A stretch of DNA of 64,000 nt from Hsuehochloa calcarea (taxonomy: Eukaryota > Streptophyta > Magnoliopsida > Poales > Poaceae). The notes under the pieces were generated by a model, which was not told the DNA's origin, made no database searches, and worked only from the letters and a program-made list of their open reading frames with translations. Both the position numbers and the translations under genes were made by a program. Shown here piece after piece: positions 22,893-33,113 of this stretch; positions within the stretch are counted from its first letter, which is position 1; every line of letters starts with the position of its first letter. Location of the stretch: the NCBI GenBank assembly GCA_036346395.1, contig CM070599.1, positions 11,585,232 to 11,649,231 on the forward strand. Direction: 5' to 3'.

Positions 22893-25098
22893 AGTAACAC
22901 CACGACTATAAGGAAGTCAAGATGTCACCTACAATCACCAGTCTTTAGGAAATTCACAACAATAAGTATTACTAGAATCGGCGTACCACAAGGATATATG
23001 TGAACAGGAAATCATCAACAGTTTAATCAACGGATTGGAAATAAACATTTCAAGGAGATAAGGTAAATACGGCCATGTTGGCTTATTACAATTCAACGCA
23101 GGGTATAAATAGAAGACAATAATAAGTTCTCAAATGTTTTGAATTATAGTAGTGAGTGCATCGTGTTGATCTACCCTCCATGAAACCGTTCTTCCTTGTC
23201 ATTTACCTAAATAAAACAACAAAGCAAGAATGATCCAAAGACTCAGCAAGTACTTGAAAGTAACAATCAACATCCAATGAACCATATACATTATCACAGT
23301 TTGAACATTTAATGGAAACAATTCTTATGAATGGATGAAATGAAATGATGCAGTGAAGGAAGTGGACATATTGCAGCATATACCGGTATAGCGAGTGAAA
23401 CACCCGTCGGTGTTCACTAAAAGTTTCCGTATGAAGAACGTTTCATACGGCTGTCCAACGTGGCCCACATTGGAATGGTGGACACACGTACCCATTCTGG
23501 AATTGATGGGATTTCTTATGCCCATACTGGAATTGATGGGTCTTACACGAGAACTCCACTTTCGTGGTCATTATGAATTCATGCATGACATGATGTGATC
23601 TCATGGTAAATTTGAACACCAAGCATTAATGGAAAGAAATACACATGGCATTCAACTACACATGAAAATAAGTATAACCATGTACACACACATCACATAT
23701 TGTATCAATAATAGCATACAAGTACTTGCCTGCCGCGCTGCGACGGGTTGGGAGGTAACTGAGGTACCCCTCCACTCACCACTTCACCGCCTACAATATA
23801 GAATAATCGAAATGAGGACAAACGAGCAAGACAATGCTACACGTGCCCTCCCACAATCTCTAACCAAACCAACCAAACAAAAGGTTCAATTTGATCCATC
23901 CTCCCAAACATTCTAAATACCCCTAAACTGGCAGTTTTACTAGAAAAATTCATCAATAAATAACCGTAAGTCCAAAAGACCTGAAACTAGTGCTCAACTT
24001 CTCTTAACGTAACTGGCTACGAAACTCTAGTTGATGGTAAACTCTAATTCGGCCAAAACAGAGGTCTAACCATCCAATGAAAAACTATAACCGCAGTCTG
24101 CCCAGAATTCAGAACAGCCCTAAAGAAAAGGCTCTAACTTTTAAACCACTGATCCAAATAAAGTGATCTTTATCAGCCTGGAAACATGGTGAAATTATAT
24201 TCATAAACCTAGTTGGGTGGCCGACCTGATTCTGACTCTAACTAGATCCAAACCTTGGTGCAACCGACTATACCCAGCATTTCTGACAGACAGAGCAGTA
24301 CGTGGTAAAACAGTCATAACTTTTAAACTACTAGGTGAAAATTCGTGATCCAGGTGCCAAAAGAAAGCTAATGAAACCAGGAGCAATTCTCCAGAAGACA
24401 CAGATGTCCAATTCGGCCTCTAAGACACCCAAAACTGAGGTACAACGTACTGGACAGAATCAATCTACTAACAGAATTAAAACGAAACTACAATTCCAAT
24501 CGGATTCTCAACTATAATGGAATCAAACAACGAATCGGATGTCTAATTACCCTTGTAGACCAGTAGGACGACGATGATCCGCTGCACAAGGGCCTTCCTC
24601 CCTTCCTCTCTCTTTCCTCTCTTAGGGCCGGCCACCGGGAGACGACGAACGGCCGTCGACGTCGGCGGGGAACGTAGATGTTGGAGGGGACCTTGAGGAG
24701 GAGCGACGGGGATCACCGGAGATGGCACCACCACAGCGAGGAGGCACCAAGGGGCAGCAAGGAGGCCGGCTTGGGGGAGGGGAGGAGGCGGCCAAGGGGG
24801 AGGGGGAGATGCAAGTGGCGGCTAGGGTTTGGGGGAGGGCGCCCCTTTTGGCCGGCCCCTACATGGGCCGGCCGGCCCCTCTTGGGCCACCTGGGTTGCG
24901 GCCTGCGGCCCAGGTTGACGAACAATAACGTTTACCCCCCCCGCTGTTTGGAAAAATCCGACGAAAGTTGTTTCTTTTACTCCCTCCGACTTCTTTCTTT
25001 TTACCGATTCGATTCCGGAAAGTTGTAAATCTCATTTTCGAATAATATTCCCAGACATTCGAAACGATACAACCTAGCTGGATTTATGAGGTATTACA
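22893..25098 (-). repeat. Gypsy-1 5' LTR (right)
   Basis: Its inner end has a mutated first base (AGTAACACC instead of TGTAACACC). Otherwise it is nearly identical to the left LTR. A short deletion near 24835 removes part of the GC-rich block. Confidence 0.92.
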
Positions 25099-25103
25099 GA
25101 GAA
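25099..25103. repeat. Target site duplication GAGAA (right) of gypsy-1
   Basis: This is an exact copy of 15749-15753, after the GGTATTACA end. Confidence 0.95.
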
Positions 25104-25930
25104 TACTCGAGAAGGTCTTTTAGTTCGATCAGATATGGACTAGTTATATGGAGATACGAGCTGGTCGTAGGCTGGTCGAACAAGGTCACTAAGTGGTCGA
25201 GACCAAATATGAATTGGTCGTATAGAGATACGAGCTGGTCGTTAGTGATATGGACCTTGTCATAGATCATATTACATTAAGGTTCGTCCGATATATTCTA
25301 TGTGTGTTTGGAAATCGTTATGTGCTGCTAGGTACCGCTAACGACTAGTGGTCGGAAAAGAGTTTTCGAGTCACAACCGATTACACATGAACATGTAGGG
25401 TCACACACTAAAGGGTTAGGATTTGATTTGAATTGTGATCCAAATTTATATAGGTCACGAGTTCCTAATGGGCCTCAAGTTTGAGGCCCATCATGGATGC
25501 CTCTATATAGAGGGGTGGTGACATGGGTTTTATGATGATCTTTCAGATGTTTTTTTGAAGAACTCTCGAAACCCTAACAACCACGCCTTCCTCAACTACG
25601 TTGCCGGTGCTAGCACTCCAGAGCGTGGTGTCCCTGCCCTGTACGTGTGGATACCTTGGAGGTGTTGTTGCGAAGCATCAGCACTAGGACGATCCGCAAC
25701 TCGTGACGATCACTAGAGCAGGAGGAGAAGACGCGCGGCGAGTACGACCACTCGGAGGAGAAGACGCGCGGCGAGTACGACTACGACTGCCTCTACTCGC
25801 TATATCGACTCTACTTTCGCTATGAGTCGACACATCTAGTGGTAATCTCGTGATCTATTACTAGTGAAGGTTCATTGGTTGCACGGTAAAATTTTGTTTT
25901 ATGCTATCGTAGTGTACCCGTAACCCAACA
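25104..25930 (+). mobile_element. Copia solo LTR, Angela/BARE/WIS type, right part
   Basis: This continues the LTR begun at 15010, after the gypsy-1 duplication, and ends CCCAACA. A TATA box (TATATA, 25504-25509) sits in CTCTATATAGAGG and is followed by a leader with AACCCTAACAACC, as in this LTR group. Confidence 0.88.
25504..25509 (+). promoter_or_regulatory. TATA box of the solo LTR
   Basis: TATATA lies within the palindromic CCTCTATATAGAGG, about 60 bases upstream of the AACCCTAACAACC leader. Solo LTRs may keep promoter activity; that is not shown here. Confidence 0.65.
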
Positions 25931-25935
25931 ATTTC
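25931..25935. repeat. Target site duplication ATTTC (right) of solo LTR
   Basis: This is an exact copy of 15005-15009, directly after the CCCAACA end. Confidence 0.93.
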
Positions 25936-26019
25936 CTCTTCCCAATTAATATCTTCAGTAGGTGAATTGCTAGCATTAGTAGCGCTATCTGTCACTTTTC
26001 TCTCTAGAAACTTTTCCAT
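25931..26019 (-). pseudogene. hAT transposase, N-terminal fragment (part 1 of 3)
   Basis: A minus-strand ATG at 26019-26017 opens a short frame (MEKFLERKVTD... ending in WEEE) that runs straight into the ATTTC duplication of the solo LTR. The next codons of the family sequence resume at 15009 on the other side of the insertion, in frame. I chose this start because it is the first ATG before the TTF domain and family members start with a similar short lysine/glutamate-rich leader. The upstream promoter is not recognisable. Confidence 0.75.
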
Positions 26020-26672
26020 AAATTTGCCTGTCATTTTTCGATTATTTGAAACCTCAATTAAATGTTCTCAATTGCCATGTTCAACAATCAACAACAAAGA
26101 ATAATAAAGTATTAAAGTACAAGCATCAAACACACGTGAGTGTAGATATGTGCTTTTACTTAACATTGGTTGAGCATAGTAGCACCCTGCACACAGGTCA
26201 CGAACTCACGATCATGTGCAAGTTCCACTTTCGAAAACCCCCATTTGATAAGATCACAACGGAAGTCTTCGTTGAAACCAAAAAACCCTCAGCTCAACCC
26301 CTCTCGGCCGGTTTGACAGCCGTTGCCTGGCTGGTATGACCACAACTCCTGACTGATCACTCCGGTCTGACCATTGGGAGGTTGGTTTGACCTTTGGGTG
26401 CAAGAACAACAGCCCAAAAGATTTACAAATCGACCTAACTTTTGATTTCGAGATCCAAATCTCCTAAGATTTCAGACATAGCTCGTCACAGCAAAAGACC
26501 CAACCAAAACACTTGGAACACAAAACCCCCCAAAATCAACAAAGGTATACCAAGAACAGGATAGAACTTATCTTGGATTGATTAGAGGGATTGTAGGTTT
26601 ACAGCCACTCCATTATGGAGGACAAAATTTCTCAATCCATCACTCTCAAACCCTAACCTCCTCTATTTCATT
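26020..26672 (-). repeat. LTR-like fragment, distantly related to copia-1 LTR
   Basis: It contains CGGTCTGACC-type motifs (26300-26400) and a CCCTAACCTCCTCTATTTCATTTATAA stretch resembling the leader and reverse TATA region of the copia-1 LTR, in the same orientation. No termini or duplication are seen. The right edge coincides with the next LTR-like start. The assignment is tentative. Confidence 0.4.
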
Positions 26673-27399
26673 TATAACATCCCAAAATTTGGGCATGTCT
26701 TTAAACTTTTGGAAAATGTGAACTTTTTAAAAATTTTGATGGATTTTGTTGGCGATCGTTTTTTCTAGATTTTATTGCAAGACTTTTGCCTAATAAATAA
26801 ATTTAAGAATCAAATTATGGAAATACGAAACTAATTGAGGATCAAAATAAATTGAAACAAAATATGATAATTGAAATATCCAAACTTGGTGGAATTATAC
26901 TTTTAATAAAATAGGGAAATTAATTAAAGCATGTTCTGCAACTTTCCCCAAATCAAATAATAAAAATAGAAATTTAAAAGATTTTTTTGGGAAAAATATA
27001 GAGAAATAAAATCCTAGAAAAATTATACAATGATCTAATTTATGTTAGGAAACTCCCCATTAGTTTTCACAATTTTTGGAACTATAATTCTATGTCTAAC
27101 AATCCCCTAAACACCTCAACCTTTTTCCAAAAATTATGGAGACAAAAATTTTCTTCGTCTCTCACTGACCTGTCGGGCCCACCCCACAGGGTTCCTCTTC
27201 CACGTCTTGCATGCACTCAACGCCAGCTCACCAGTGGCTGGGACACGCACTCGTGCACCCCACGCCAGCGCATCAAGCCGCCGCTGTGGTTGCTCTCGCC
27301 CAGCTCCAGGCCAACGTGTCGCCCTGCCCGGTGGTGCACCCATGCGTCATTGCTTTGTGCTCGCCGTCGTCCAACCCCTGTCGCATCGCCCGCACCCAT
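26673..27399 (+). repeat. Gypsy-type LTR fragment, left part (split by gypsy-2)
   Basis: It starts TATAACATCCCAAAATTTGG, which looks like a TGTAACATCCC gypsy LTR start with one mutation. An AT-rich U3-like segment with an AACTCCCCATTAGT-type block follows at about 27050, similar to the AACCTCCCCTAAAA block in the LARD LTR. It is cut at 27399 by gypsy-2 and seems to resume at 51802. Confidence 0.5.
27395..27399. repeat. Imperfect target duplication CCCAT (left) of gypsy-2
   Basis: CCCAT precedes TGTCGGGACC at 27400. The partner at 51802-51806 is CCAAT, four of five bases matching. Confidence 0.6.
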
Positions 27400-30300
27400 T
27401 GTCGGGACCCAAATTTGCAAATCTGGACCCTTTGTGTATTCTGCACTAGTCCAGGATCACGCTAGTGTACACAGTGTCAACATCGACGAAATATCACATC
27501 CATACAACGAATATAAGAATAAACGAGTACTTCGAATAACAAATAACTGTTGGGACCTTACGGTCGAGTTTTACATTTATTAAGCCATGCAAGGCTGACA
27601 ATAAAGAAATAAACTGCAGCGGAAACTAAATAAACTCCGGTGGACTCCCATCAATTTACCACAGGCAACTGACTGGGATCGAGACCCTAACGATCAACCT
27701 TCGTAGAACTCTTCTTCAAAAGCAGGCAATGAATCCTCCACTTTTGTTGATTTATTTAGCAAGAGTGAGTACACACCGTACTCGCAAGTCATACCACAGA
27801 ATGCATTTATGCATGATGGCTTATTCCAAAGAGATGACTTCTGTGGTTATTTTGCAGAAATACAACATTTGCAATTGAATACAAATAATAGATTGAAAGC
27901 ATAATTCAAAACAAATAGATAATAATAAATTAACAATTGATTTCACAAAGGAAACACAGTCTAATCAGCTTATTCACACAGCTGCACAAGTTACCTCACA
28001 CAGCTGACCCTTCCCATTTGTTTTTATGAAAATCTACCCCTCGTGTGAAATTCCCGAGCATGTCTATATCCGAGGACACGGCTATTCGAATAGATTGCAT
28101 AAACACTATGCAGAGGTTGTACACTTTACCCACACGATACAATCAGTGTAGCTAGCACTGATCATAACAAAACCTTTCGGAAACTTCATCTCAAATATTA
28201 TTACTCCCAGTGTGCTTTACCGTCATACAACTCAAACACAGCGCTTGGCATAACACACACTGTTGGACAGGGAAGCGGCGAACCGTCCCGCGATGTGCCC
28301 ACATAGTAACACACCTCCAGCCCATCACAAAGCTTAAAATACAACCTGAGTAATGATATCGAAAATCCATAACTTACTAAGTTAGGCCCAGCCCATACTA
28401 AGCATGTGGTCGTACAGTAAGGCCCAGTTCAATGGCGCACAAAGTTAAGTCCTTAATTGACCAAGGCAATACTTCCAGTTTTAACCGAAATCACAAAGTT
28501 TAAAGCACACAGCTCCACCATTCACACAGATCCACCACTTGCCTCAGTCTAAATCTTTTCCCACCCTGTTGATTAAGTGCAACACATGCCATCAACGAGT
28601 AACAGCACATAGCACACACAGTTTCATCACACAGCTCCATAATCACTTAGTCAGGTTTATATTTGCATCTCACATGAAATGATGACTCGTGGCATGGTTA
28701 AGCAATCTACTCGTATCTAACCAACCCACATTGGTGCTATGATAATACCAACTAATGATGAACCAACCTAGGGTGACAAAAGATCATGACATACAAATGA
28801 CAATGTGGATATAACAAATTGGATTAATAACTATCCCAAAAATATTTAAATAATTACTTGAAATAGAATGCAATACATTGAAACTAAGTATTTTGAAAGC
28901 TGGGTTCAATATGATCAAAGGTATAACTTGCCTTGGAATAGATCTAAGTATTGGTCTTGGTCTTGAGGAGGTGCTCCTTCTTCAACAAAATTTCCCGAAG
29001 TATCAACGTCTACTCGCAAACGATACAAAAGAAACAAAAATAAATAAATAACAGAGGCAAAACCAACTCCAAAAATCAAATAAAATTCATCATTAAATAG
29101 ATCTTGATTTTATATGAATTTACAAATTTGAATGGGCTCAATCGGAGTTCGGATGCAAAAGATATGGGCTTTGGTAAAACCCTAATTTGGATTTTATTGA
29201 ATTTCTCGAATTATTTTTATAAAGGAAAATCGGATTATTGCGCAATGCTTGCGTTAGCCGAGAATTTCTGGAAAAGAAAATAGATTTAAAAAGGAATATG
29301 ACATGTGGGCCCCACATGTCAGTCTCGGGGTTCACGGTGGACCGAGTGCACCGAACCGAGGAGATCCGCGCGTGGATGAGCCACGCACGCCACGCCGCGT
29401 GTCTTGGCGCACCACGCTGGCCGCCACACCAAAGATCGAGGCCGACGCCGGCGCCGAGCCGATGACAACGGCGGCGGTGGCGCTCGGGACCCGATGGTCA
29501 CCGGCGAACGGCGGCGATTTGCCGGCGGTGGAGGGTACCAGAGTGTTCCCCGTGCTATTGCGCTTTCGGGGTGCCCTTACGATGGCGCAGCAGCGGTGGC
29601 GGCCGTGGCGTGGAAGCGGCGGTGGAGCTTCGGGTTTTGTCGGAAGGGTGCTCCGGTGATGCTCCGGCGATGAGGAGGTGCGCCCGAGGTAGCCTGGGAC
29701 TTGGTGATCACGGTGGTGCAGTCGGTGGAGCAAGGGCGACAACGACGGCGGCGCAATTCACCGGAGAAGAAGCTCGGCCGAAAACCCTAAATCTTGGATT
29801 GCGGCGGCGCTAGAGCAATCGGGAAGACGAGGGCGGTGGCTCTGGGTTGCGGCGGACTAGGCGATCCTAAGGGAGGTATTTATAGGCCCGGGGGACGCCG
29901 GAATTGGAAATCCCCAATTCGGGTCCGAAACGGCCGGGATTTTGAAATCCCTGAATTTCAGAGATATTTGCCGAGTTCGGGTTTGATTCGGTTTGGAACG
30001 GATAAGAAATAAACAGAGATACGATTTGGTGGTGTCGGCGCGAAGAATCAGCAACCGAATCGGTTTTGTCGGGCGAAGCTTCCAGCTCCAGCAATGGCGG
30101 GCGAAGGCGCGGGCTCGAGGAAGACGAAAGGCGCGGAGACGACGACCCTGTGGTGGTCCCACACGTCAGCGGCAGTGAGGCGCGGCGAGCGAACGAGATC
30201 AGCAGGCGAGGCCACGCGGCAGCAATCCAACGGAGGAAGGCGGGGTTGAGCACGTGCGTCCGATCGAAACGAGGGCGCAGGCGAGGCGAGATGGGCTGGC

Positions 30301-30637
30301 GTGGCTGGAATAGTGTTGGGCTTCAGCCCAGCACTATTCCGATGGATTTAAAATAGATTTTTCTTTTTAATAAATCCAGAAAATACAAATAGCAATTAGA
30401 AAATAGCAAATGGTCTTGGAAAAATTCTATAAAATTCCATAAAATATATCCAAGCAAATAGAATCTAAATAAAATAAGTTTGGCCATTGTTGATGTTGGA
30501 ATTAAGCACATTAAATAAATTTGTCCTTAAAGTCCATATTAAGCTTTTAAATTAATATTCAAATAAATCCAAATGGTGAATTTTCTCACTACCACTATTT
30601 AAAAGATTTTTAAAGCTCTGAAAATTGGGATGTTACA
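27400..30637 (-). repeat. Gypsy-2 3' LTR (left)
   Basis: It runs from TGTCGGGACCC to GGGATGTTACA. It has a GC-rich U3 block at about 29330-29860 and 30060-30300, and U5 sequence at 27590-28140 that is similar to the LARD in reverse complement. Confidence 0.93.
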
Positions 30638-30650
30638 AACCTCCCCCCTT
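30638..30650 (-). other. Gypsy-2 polypurine tract
   Basis: The minus strand reads AAGGGGGGAGGTT directly before the TGTAACATCC start of the 3' LTR. The LARD tract differs only by one extra G. Confidence 0.88.
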
Positions 30651-30677
30651 AAACGAATCTCGACCCCGAGATTCCGG

Positions 30678-31811
30678 CTAGCTAGAGAAAAGGCTGGGAA
30701 ACTCGTCTTTCAACTCTTCTTCACGTTCCCACGTTGCTTCTCCTTCTGAGTGGTTACTCCACTGGACTTTGCAGAAACGAACGGTCTTGCTTCTGGTGCG
30801 ACGCTCTGCGACATCCAAAATCCTGACAGGCTGTTCTTTGTACATGAGATCTTCCTTCAGTTCAATTGACTCCAACGGGGTCTGCTCTTCTGGCACACGA
30901 AGACACTTCTTCAACTGAGAGACATGAAAGACATCATGCACTCCTGCTAACGACTGTGATAGTTCCAACTGGTACGCAACTTCTCCTCGGTGTTCCAAAA
31001 TCTTGAAGGGACCCACATACCTTGGGGCAAGCTTCCCTTTGGTGTGGAATCTCTTAACACCTCTCGGTGAGTAACTCAAGATACACAAATCCTCGGTTCA
31101 AAGTCGAGGTCACGGCGACGATTATCAGCATAACTCTTTTGCCTGGACTGGGCTATCTTTAGTCTTTCTCTGATCATAGCAACTTGTTCTTCGGCTTCCT
31201 GAATAATATCTGGCCTGAACACTACACGTTCAGCTGTCTCTGACCAATTTAATGGAGTTCTGCAGGCACGACCATACAAAGCTTCAAATGGTGACATCTG
31301 CAAACTGGCTTGACAACTGTTGTTGCACGAGAATTCTGCATACGGCAAACTTTTATCCCAACTGGTAGCATTAGCTAGAGCACAAGCTCTCAACATATCC
31401 TCCAATATCTGGTTTACTCTTTCAATCTGTCCATCTGTCTGGGGATGATAAGCAGTACTGAAATTTAGGTGAGTTCCCAGGGCTTCATGTAGACTCTGCC
31501 AAAAACGAGAGGTGAACTGAGATCCTCGATCTGACACTATCTTCTTAGGCACACCATGCAGGCTAACGATCTTTGACATATACAACTCTGCAAGGCGATC
31601 CCCTGAGTAAGTGGTTTTGACTGGCAAGAAATGGGCAACCTTAGTCAAACGATCCACTATTACCCAAATTGAATCATAACGTGATTGAGTCTTGGGTAAA
31701 TCGGTAATAAAATCCATACCGATCTCTTCCCACTTCCATTCTGGTATCTTCAGCGGTTGTAGCAAACCTGCTGGTCTCTGATGCTCTGCCTTTACTTTCT
31801 GACACACGTCG
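30678..31811 (-). pseudogene. Gypsy-2 pol part 2: integrase core and chromodomain-like end
   Basis: It resumes after the LARD with DVCQKVKAEHQRPAG, the second half of the zinc site. The integrase core has MDFITDLPKT (about 31710), IVSDRGSQFTSRFW (about 31530), YHPQTDGQIERVNQ (about 31440) and FEALYGRACRTPLNW (about 31270). The C-terminal part starts after a frameshift at about 31085 with GPFKILEHRG and HDVFHVSQLKKCL, and ends in a chromodomain-like VQWSNHSEGEATWE (about 30740). This domain directs related elements to heterochromatin. The three catalytic acidic residues are visible. Confidence 0.9.
31807..31811. repeat. Target site duplication CGTCG (left) of LARD
   Basis: CGTCG precedes TGTAACATCC at 31812 and is repeated exactly at 43969-43973. 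Confidence 0.96.
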
Positions 31812-32152
31812 TGTAACATCCTGATTTTCAAAATCGGGATGTTAATATTTAACTAGGCGATCTAATAATTATTTGGCAATGTTTTAAAATTTTCCCGTGT
31901 TTAAGTAAAAAAAAATTGCTTGTAAAATCAAATTGAGATAATTAAAAGGTTGTATTTCCAAGTCAAATCAAATTTGTTTAAAAGATGCATTAAAAAAAAA
32001 CAATAGTAACCAATATTTGATCGAATTGTTTGAGAGAACAGTTAAATTAAATTATTTTGTTTCTTGTTTTCACATGCATTTCAAAAATCATGATGCATAC
32101 ATTAGTATCACCGTTCTTATTTTCCAATTCGATCGACCACGGGCGAAACGAC

Positions 32153-33113
32153 CGCGTGTCCCTTCTTCCGGTCATCTCTTCCAATTTCTGACCCTGCTAA
32201 CTCCTGTCGTTTCCCTCCTTCAAATCTCAGCTAAAAATTCAAAACTAAGTCATGCATGTCATACCACCGCGATCGTCATCGCACGAGGAACCCAATTCTA
32301 CAATTTGTTTTTGCATGCATGACAGTTTGAGTGAATTCGTAAAATAGAGAAAAGAATTAGCAGATGAAATACCTGCGTGTCCATTCTTTATTTTTCTAAC
32401 TTCTCTCCTCGCAATCACAACCAAAAACTAAAAATCCTGCAACGCATGTTATGTCATCGTGATCGTTGTCTCGAGGACATTCCGTTTCTATAATCGGTTT
32501 ACACATGCACGGTCGTTTGAGCGACGCAAAAGAAAAAGAGATGAAAAAATATACTGCTAATCATTTTTCACCCAAACAGTAAATTTAAAGATTTTTAGAG
32601 AGCAGCACACTATGGATAAATTTCTGAAATTTTTACCTGAGCATCTACATTATGTCAGGAACCTCCCCTAAAAATTTTGTGATTTTTGGAGTTATGAAAC
32701 TATGTCTAAAAATTATCTAAACACCCACAGCTATTTCTGAAAAACACTGTTCATCCGATTTTCGTTTTTGTATCAGCCGAATCACTCAACCACTCTGCCA
32801 TCTCTTCTGCCCAGCCGAAACATCATGTCACCCTCCCTGCCATCTTACTTTCTTTTATCTCCTTGCCATCTTCTATTTCCAACCAAAGCAACTCATTGCT
32901 TTCCCATTTTGTTTCTTCCAGCCGAAGCACCTCCCCACTGCCAACTAATTTATAGTCAAAGCCAAACCACAACACCAGTTCATCCCTTCTCTCCTTCCAT
33001 TCTCCACTGAAAAATGAGAATCGATCTATGCATGTTATACCATCGCGTTCCCCATCACCTAAGCCTCCCATCCATACAATCGGTTTTTGCATGCAAGTTG
33101 GTTTGAGTATTTT
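32153..33113 (+). repeat. Degenerate repeat series in LARD U3 (5' LTR)
   Basis: Three diverged units of about 90 bases at 32251-32339, 32441-32527 and 33026-33113 share the order GCATGT, ATACCAYCGCGATCG, TAATCGGTTT, TGCATGCA, TTTGAGTG. The first two extend upstream to a shared GCGTGTCC and thus repeat at about 190 bp. Confidence 0.75.

Larger units (their letters stand above)
15754..25098 (-). mobile_element. Gypsy-1: complete Ty3/gypsy chromovirus-like retrotransposon
   Basis: The element is 9.35 kb with LTRs of 2212 and 2206 bp and a perfect duplication GAGAA. Minus-strand order is gag, protease, RT, RNase H, integrase, then a C-terminal chromodomain-like segment, which defines a gypsy chromovirus, probably of the Tekay/Del clade (inferred). 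The LTRs look about 98-99% alike by eye, so the insertion is fairly recent, yet pol carries many frameshifts. It split the solo LTR. Confidence 0.94.

Noticed and set aside
29303..30356. Several overlapping GC-rich frames in gypsy-2 LTR (and 50392-51439)
   Set aside because: They overlap on both strands, differ between the two LTR copies through indels, and look like by-products of GC-rich U3 sequence.
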